Of a DNA stretch of 64,000 nucleotides, positions 59,325-64,000 are shown one piece after another; the first letter of the stretch is position 1; each line of letters begins with the position of its first letter. The DNA is from JBFMFR01 sp040752025. Lineage in GTDB: Bacteria > Chloroflexota > Anaerolineae > Anaerolineales > UBA4823. The stretch covers positions 146,558-210,557 of the forward strand of contig JBFMFR010000006.1 of assembly GCA_040752025.1 (NCBI GenBank), in the 5' to 3' direction. The position numbers were made by a program, and so were the translations under genes. The notes beneath the pieces are model-generated. The model worked only from the letters and a program-made list of their open reading frames with translations, was not told the origin of the DNA and did no database searches.

Positions 59325-61775
59325 TCAACCTATTTCCACTTCCACGTGGATGTCTTTCGTCTGGGCCAGTTCAAGAGGCACCACTGTGCCCTGGATTAGC
59401 TGGCCATCGACCTTCAACCTGGTATAGTTGCCTGCACCGATCCGGCGCACCCGGATGTGGTAAGTGCTGCCTCGATAGACCCGGTGAACGGTAAAACCCT
59501 TCCAGTCATCTGGGATAACTGGAGCGACCTGCAAGCCATCGTGTGTCGGGCGGATACCCAGGATCCACTGCGTGATCGCCACGTAATTCCATGCTGCTGT
59601 TCCGCTCAACCACGAGTTCTTGGCTTCTCCATGAGTCGTAGCGTCTTTGCCAGCGATCATCTGTGCGTACACGTAAGGCTCGCTGCGGTGCACTTCACTG
59701 ATCGATTCGCGCGCCGAAGGGTTGATACGCAGGTAATAATCGAATGCCCGGTCGCCCCGCCCCAGGCACGCCTCCGCAATCATGATCCAGGGATTGGTAT
59801 GGCAAAAGATGCCAGCGTTTTCTTTATATCCTGGCGGATAAGTAGAAATCTCACCCAGGTGCAAATAATAGCGCGTGAAAGCTGGCTGGTGAAGCACGAT
59901 CCCATGTGGTGTCGCCAGGTGCTCTCGCACTGCATCCAACGCTAGCCCGGCGCGCTCATCCTCCAATCCAATCCCAGCCATTACACACACACCCTGCGGC
60001 TCGATGAATATCTGCCCCTCTTCACACACCTGAGAGCCCAATTTCGCCCCAAAATCATCGTAAGCCCGCAGGAACCAGTTTCCATCCCAGCCATGCCGCT
60101 CCACTGTGGCTTGCATCTGCGCCGCTGCCTGTCGATACTCGCTCGCTTGCTCCCGCAGCCCGCGTTTTTCGGCGATCTCCACCATTTCGTTAGCAGCCAG
60201 GACAAATAACCCGGCAATCAATACCGACTCCGCTATTTTGCCATCTTTATTCGTTGTTGTCTGGAAAGATTCCCCCGGTTCCGTAGAAAAGGCGTTCAAA
60301 TTCAAGCAGTCATTCCAATCGGCTCGGCCAATCAAAGGCAGCCCATGCGGCCCCAGGCGATCCAGGGTATATCGAAGGCTGCGCTGCAAGTGTTCATAGA
60401 GCGGCTGTTCGCTGCCCGGGCGGTTATCATACGTCACCAGTTCATCCAGGATGCCATAATCACCGCTCTCTTTCAAATAGGCTGCCACGCCCAGCACCAA
60501 CCACAACGGGTCATCGTTGAAATTGCCTCCTACGGCATCATTGCCGCGCTTGGTCAAGGGCTGGTATTGGTGATAGGCTCCACCCGTCTCCAGTTGCGTC
60601 GCCGTCAGGTCCAGGATGCGCTCGCGGGCGCGCTCTGGCACCATGTGCACAAATCCCAACAGGTCCTGGTTGGAATCGCGGAAGCCCATGCCGCGCCCAA
60701 TACCTGACTCAAAGTAGGAGGCCGAACGCGACATATTGAACGTTACCATGCACTGGTATGCATTCCAGATATTCACCATCCGGTTGGTATGCTCGTCAGG
60801 GGTTTCCACCTGCATCATCCCAACCAAAGAATCCCAATAAGTCGCCAGGGCCTGGAAAGCCACCTGGATGTTTTCTGCGTTTAACCAACGCTCGATCACC
60901 GGTTTGACAGTTGCCTTGTTCACAAACTGCGAACCAGGCGGGTCGAACTTCATCTCGCGCGGGTTCTCGTGGTAGCCCAAAACGAAGATGATCCGTTGCG
61001 TTTCGCCTGCCTGCAGTGATATCTTCGTTTGGTGCACACCCACTGGGGCCCAGCCATGCGCCACCGAGTTGCTGCACCACCCCTGCCTCACGGCAAGTGG
61101 TCGCTCGAAACTGCCATAAGGTCCCAAAAAGGCCTCCCTTTGGGTTTCAAAGCCAGCCAGGGGCATGGAACAGGCGAAAAAGGCAAAGTGATCTCTCCGC
61201 TCACGGTACTCTGTTTTATGATAGATTACTCCCTCTTCAATTTCCACCTCGCCTGTATTGAAGTTGCGCTGGAAATTGCTGCTGTCATCCAGCCCATCCC
61301 ACAGGCAAAACTCGACCGAAGAAAACACCGAGAGATCAGCAGGTTGCTGGCGTTGGTTGGTAAGCGCCAGTTCCCAAATCTCAAGAGTCTCTCCCAGCGG
61401 CACAAAATAACGCATTTGCGCCCGGATGCCCGCCTTTACAGACTCGATTTTCGTATATCCCATCCCATGCCGGCACTCATATTGATCCAACGGCTCACGC
61501 ACAGGCTGCCAGGTAGGCGACCAAAAAGCCCCATTCTGTTCGTCGCGCAGATAAATATACCTGCCTCCTGAATCGAACGGGACGTTGTTATAGCGATAGC
61601 GAGTAATGCGCCGCAGTCGGGCATCACGGTAAAAGGAGTACCCACCCGCAGTATTGGAGATTAATCCAAAGTACGCCTCGCATCCCAGGTAATTGATCCA
61701 CGGTAGTGGCGTATCTGGCTGAGTGATCACATATTCACGATTCGCATCATCGAAATTTCCAAAACGCATCAGCAT
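59325..61775 (-). CDS. GH94 cellobiose phosphorylase
   Basis: The 816-residue product has the classic cellobiose phosphorylase N-terminus MRFGNFDDANREYVITQPDTPLPWINYLG, GIGRGMGFRDSNQDLLGFVHMVPERARERI and the acid motif RADWNDCLNLNAFS, with ISTYPPGYKENAGIFCHTNPW near the end. It should phosphorolyse cellobiose to alpha-glucose-1-phosphate and glucose. Two ATG codons (61775 and 61769) follow GGAGG; the second has the better spacing (9 nt). It is directly behind lacI and heads the two-phosphorylase set. Confidence 0.92.
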   Translation of the reverse strand: MLMRFGNFDDANREYVITQPDTPLPWINYLGCEAYFGLISNTAGGYSFYRDARLRRITRYRYNNVPFDSGGRYIYLRDEQNGAFWSPTWQPVREPLDQYECRHGMGYTKIESVKAGIRAQMRYFVPLGETLEIWELALTNQRQQPADLSVFSSVEFCLWDGLDDSSNFQRNFNTGEVEIEEGVIYHKTEYRERRDHFAFFACSMPLAGFETQREAFLGPYGSFERPLAVRQGWCSNSVAHGWAPVGVHQTKISLQAGETQRIIFVLGYHENPREMKFDPPGSQFVNKATVKPVIERWLNAENIQVAFQALATYWDSLVGMMQVETPDEHTNRMVNIWNAYQCMVTFNMSRSASYFESGIGRGMGFRDSNQDLLGFVHMVPERARERILDLTATQLETGGAYHQYQPLTKRGNDAVGGNFNDDPLWLVLGVAAYLKESGDYGILDELVTYDNRPGSEQPLYEHLQRSLRYTLDRLGPHGLPLIGRADWNDCLNLNAFSTEPGESFQTTTNKDGKIAESVLIAGLFVLAANEMVEIAEKRGLREQASEYRQAAAQMQATVERHGWDGNWFLRAYDDFGAKLGSQVCEEGQIFIEPQGVCVMAGIGLEDERAGLALDAVREHLATPHGIVLHQPAFTRYYLHLGEISTYPPGYKENAGIFCHTNPWIMIAEACLGRGDRAFDYYLRINPSARESISEVHRSEPYVYAQMIAGKDATTHGEAKNSWLSGTAAWNYVAITQWILGIRPTHDGLQVAPVIPDDWKGFTVHRVYRGSTYHIRVRRIGAGNYTRLKVDGQLIQGTVVPLELAQTKDIHVEVEIG

Positions 61776-61791
61776 TGCCCTCCAAGGTAAA

Positions 61792-62802
61792 TTAAGATAA
61801 ATTCATTCCACATGAAGCCCGTACGACAAGTTCAGTCGGTAAAATCACCCTGCGCGGCGCCATTTGCGGATTTTCAATCCGCTCGATCAACATCTCCGCC
61901 GCCAAGCTTCCCAGGTGTTGAATCGGCTGGCGAATGGTGGTCAAAGGCGGATCAGCATGTGCTGCGAAAGGCATATCATCAAACCCCACCACCGCTACAT
62001 CCTCTGGGACTCTCAGACCCGCCTCTCGGATCGCCCGCAGCGCCCCAATTGCCATTGCATCACTGGCAGCGAAAATCGCGTCCGGGGATACTTGTAACAA
62101 CCGCCGGGCGGCATAGTAGCCCCCAATTTCGGTGAAATCGGCTTCGACCTGGAAAACTGGTAAAGGCGTCAGGCCGCGCAGTTGCAATGCCTCAAGATAC
62201 CCCCAACGGCGCTCGAGCCCCACGCGTGTACTATCGGATCCATGAATTGCCGCCACGCGCTTATGTCCCAGGCGTAGCAAGTGCAGCACTGCCTCCCTGG
62301 CACTGCTGGCATTGTCTATGTCTACACAATAGCCGCATTCTTTTTTCGGATGTTGGCCCACCAGTACATAAGGCACCTGGTCATCCTCCAGAGCCTGCAC
62401 CATGAAATCACTAGGCAATGCCGAGGTAATCAACAGACCATCTACCAAACCACCATGCAAAATCTGGTTGGTCATCCTTTGCTCATCGTTGGCTTCGATC
62501 AACCACAGCATCAGGCTGTAATCGCGCACATCGCAAGCCGCAGTAACTCCTTCGATCAATACGGAAAAATAGGGATCGGCAAACAACCGCGCCACGCCGC
62601 GCGGGATCACCAGGCCCAATATGCGCATGCGCCCGCCCGCCAGGCTGCGCGCCGCCCGGTTGGGCTGGAAACCCAATTCATCGATCACACGTTGTACGCG
62701 CCGGCGCGTGGCTTCGCGCACATCCGGATCATCATTGATTACACGCGAGACCGTCGAACGAGAAACGTGTGCCAGTTTAGCAATCTCTTCGAGCGTAGGC
62801 AT
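61792..62802 (-). CDS. LacI-family repressor of the GH94 operon
   Basis: The 336-residue product has the LacI helix-turn-helix TLEEIAKLAHVSRSTVSRVINDDPDVREATRRRVQRVIDELGFQPNRAARSLAGG, with hinge helix, and the sugar-binding core (ILGLVIPRGVARLFADPYF, LVGQHPKKECGYCVDIDN, IFAASDAMAIGALRAIREAG). It precedes both GH94 genes in one orientation. Two palindromic operators of the GGGAGCGCTCCC type lie in its own promoter region, so it likely represses itself and the phosphorylase genes, with a beta-glucoside as inducer. Confidence 0.93.
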   Translation of the reverse strand: MPTLEEIAKLAHVSRSTVSRVINDDPDVREATRRRVQRVIDELGFQPNRAARSLAGGRMRILGLVIPRGVARLFADPYFSVLIEGVTAACDVRDYSLMLWLIEANDEQRMTNQILHGGLVDGLLITSALPSDFMVQALEDDQVPYVLVGQHPKKECGYCVDIDNASSAREAVLHLLRLGHKRVAAIHGSDSTRVGLERRWGYLEALQLRGLTPLPVFQVEADFTEIGGYYAARRLLQVSPDAIFAASDAMAIGALRAIREAGLRVPEDVAVVGFDDMPFAAHADPPLTTIRQPIQHLGSLAAEMLIERIENPQMAPRRVILPTELVVRASCGMNLS

Positions 62803-62813
62803 GCTTCCATCCT

Positions 62814-62825
62814 GGAAGCGCTCCC
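62814..62825. promoter_or_regulatory. LacI-type operator O2, near start codon
   Basis: GGAAGCGCTCCC differs at one position from the operator at 62915-62934 core GGGAGCGCTCCC. It begins 12 bp upstream of the lacI ATG. Its centre is 105 bp from the other operator, about ten helical turns. Confidence 0.75.
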
Positions 62826-62914
62826 GATTTCTTATCGCAATTCACTGGACGCATAACGATAATCTCTGCCGTTTACACGCACAAAAACCATATAAAAACC
62901 ACTGGGAAGCCTAT

Positions 62915-62934
62915 AATTGGGAGCGCTCCCAATT
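62915..62934. promoter_or_regulatory. LacI-type operator O1, perfect palindrome
   Basis: AATTGGGAGCGCTCCCAATT is a perfect 20-bp palindrome with the central CG step typical of LacI-family sites. It starts directly downstream of the -10 box, so a bound repressor would cover the transcription start. Confidence 0.9.
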
Positions 62935-62963
62935 ATGATACCCCCATGCGTTGAAGTTGTCAA
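62935..62963 (-). promoter_or_regulatory. Promoter of lacI-GH94 operon
   Basis: On the minus strand TTGACA (62963-62958), a 17-nt spacer and TATCAT (62940-62935) form a near-consensus promoter, immediately followed by operator O1. No other promoter is seen before the two GH94 genes. Confidence 0.8.
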
Positions 62964-63064
62964 TGAATCCAATCTTGGATACGAATGATGATCTGTTGTA
63001 CGATATCCACACTCTGCTGCATGATATCCAACAGAATGGATCAGGTGGTCAACCTTGCCCTGTC

Positions 63065-63844
63065 TCAGTCTCCGTACCAGTTCTTGAGCATTTCCTGCAC
63101 CGAGCGCGTCATCTCTACCGAGAAGTCCGACGTAAACTTTCGCAAATAGTTGAACTGAACCACATTTTGAGCGCCATTCGGGTAATCGCGCCGCTCGAAA
63201 GAGCCCGGACCAAAAGGCCGGTGCAGATCGCCCAACTCCTCCGCAGAAAAGCGCCGGTATTGGTTGCGCTGCACGATAAATTTCCTATCGAAGCGCGCCA
63301 CCTGCTTGCCCTGCGGCTTTTCTGCCGGTTTGCCAAAGCACAACAGCGCCGCCGGAAAAGTGTACCGCGGCAAGGCAAACAGATCCCGGTGAACTTCCCA
63401 ATTTTCCAGGATGTCGCCGATATAGCACGAGCCAATGCCTAACGCCTCGGCTGCGACCACCGCCGTTTGCGCTGCAATCAAAGCGTCCATCATCGCTAAC
63501 ATCAGGTCGCCTTCGCCTGGGCGGCGCGGCGTCACGCCCAGTTCCTTCGCGCGCGCCTGGCTGCCTGCCGCATCGTAAAGATCCACCCAGCGCTGGTAAT
63601 CAGCCAGAAAGAACAACACATAAGGCGCGGTTGCAATAAAAGGCTGGTTGTCGCAGGTTACCGCCAGGCGATTCTTTAGCGCCTGCTCTTCAACTTCAAT
63701 AATGGTGTATAACATCATCGCCCCGGCAGTCGGCGCGCGCATCGCCGCCTGCAAAATGGCATCTTTTTCTTCCTGCGTCAAAGGCGTGGGGGCATATTTC
63801 CGAATAGAACGACGGTTTTGAAGCAGTTCAAGTGTAGGATTCAT
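63065..63844 (-). CDS. Nitroreductase-family flavoprotein
   Basis: The 259-residue product has the FMN-binding start LLQNRRSIRKYAPTPLTQEEKDAILQAAMRAPTAGAMMLYTIIEV, the AAQTAVVAAEALGIGSCYIGDILENWEV helix and a late YRRFSAEELGDLH region. Family members reduce nitro groups, quinones or flavins with NAD(P)H. The C-terminal 60 residues are longer than in simple NfsB types. GAGG precedes the ATG at 63844. It is upstream of the lacI region but separated from it by 262 bp that contain the promoter and operators. Confidence 0.87.
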   Translation of the reverse strand: MNPTLELLQNRRSIRKYAPTPLTQEEKDAILQAAMRAPTAGAMMLYTIIEVEEQALKNRLAVTCDNQPFIATAPYVLFFLADYQRWVDLYDAAGSQARAKELGVTPRRPGEGDLMLAMMDALIAAQTAVVAAEALGIGSCYIGDILENWEVHRDLFALPRYTFPAALLCFGKPAEKPQGKQVARFDRKFIVQRNQYRRFSAEELGDLHRPFGPGSFERRDYPNGAQNVVQFNYLRKFTSDFSVEMTRSVQEMLKNWYGD

Positions 63845-63973
63845 TTCTACCTCGTTATTTGGGAGATACTGTATTACTCTATCTATGGGTTAGAAAATGA
63901 GCCGATAGGGCCTTGACAAAATGGCCGTTCACTGCGAATCTTTGTGTATCCAAAAGCACAAAGGAGCACATTA

Positions 63974-64000
63974 TGAACGGCCTAACCAACTATATCACAA
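63974..64000 (+). CDS. Start of an unidentified gene (cut by window edge)
   Basis: AAAGGAG (63960-63966) precedes an ATG at 63974 that opens a frame beginning MNGLTNYIT, cut after nine codons. A TTGACA at 63914-63919 lies upstream. Too little is visible to name the product; a transposase is one possibility, but nothing in the window proves it. Confidence 0.4.

Noticed and set aside
62992..63035. Short inverted (TCTGTTG/CAACAGA) and direct (GATATCCA) repeats as an attachment site or IS end
   Set aside because: The repeats are only 7-8 bp, there is no flanking duplication and no integrase or transposase gene beside them.
1..64000. CRISPR arrays, rRNA and tRNA genes
   Set aside because: No regularly spaced repeats, rRNA-like stretches or cloverleaf with TTCGA-type arm were noticed by eye; a covariance-model scan was not possible.

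Overview
The window looks like a chromosomal segment of a Chloroflexota bacterium of the Anaerolineae type. This is inferred from gene content and order only: paired GH94 phosphorylases behind a LacI repressor, a DUF1800/DUF1501 pair, AOR-family oxidoreductases, and MoxR-DUF58 beside a membrane protein. No database search was possible. Coding density is high, many genes overlap at ATGA or TAATG junctions, and no rRNA, tRNA or CRISPR array was seen. The right edge enters a possible new gene behind its own ribosome binding site.

Left part (1-28 kb). A minus-strand operon runs moaC, a fused moaD-moaE, threonine synthase, RNase III and SMC (cut by the window edge), from a promoter so close to moaC that its mRNA is probably leaderless. 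On the plus strand follow an ArsR-type regulator with an MFS exporter, ftsY with prfB (which carries the +1 programmed frameshift), and a housekeeping run rpmF, fabD, fabG, an Asp23-like gene, nusB, tatB, tatC and a CitE-like lyase. Next comes a tungsten/molybdopterin group: two AOR-family genes and a MoaD-like sulfur carrier whose Gly-Gly is followed by a four-residue tail. Several lipoproteins and the Nnr NAD(P)HX repair enzyme are interspersed.

Middle (28-40 kb). Minus-strand genes encode a YtxH-like pair, an O-methyltransferase, a SpoT/Mesh1-like HD hydrolase, OsmC, a NYN/LOTUS RNA-binding protein, a histone-deacetylase-like hydrolase and a MoxR-DUF58-DUF4129 set. Divergently lie AlaX and a secreted TAP-like peptidase.

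Aromatic operon (40.7-51.5 kb, minus strand). Ten genes encode the whole shikimate pathway from DAHP synthase to chorismate, plus chorismate mutase, prephenate dehydrogenase and an aminotransferase. A secreted serpin is embedded and overlaps aroKB by ATGA. In front of the operon lies a complete, previously unannotated ribosome-mediated attenuator. It has a promoter, a 30-codon leader peptide with eight aromatic residues among positions 10-19 (Phe, Trp and Tyr all present), mutually exclusive 1:2 and 2:3 RNA pairings, and a 9-bp terminator with a U tract. This is the strongest discovery in the window: one leader that could sense all three aromatic amino acids for the whole operon.

Right part (51.6-64 kb). 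A membrane protein and a DUF1800/DUF1501 pair come first, then a 5'-truncated class III cyclase and a HAMP fragment (apparent decay). Next is a LacI-controlled operon of two GH94 disaccharide phosphorylases plus a mutarotase-like protein, with two operators 105 bp apart, and then a nitroreductase.
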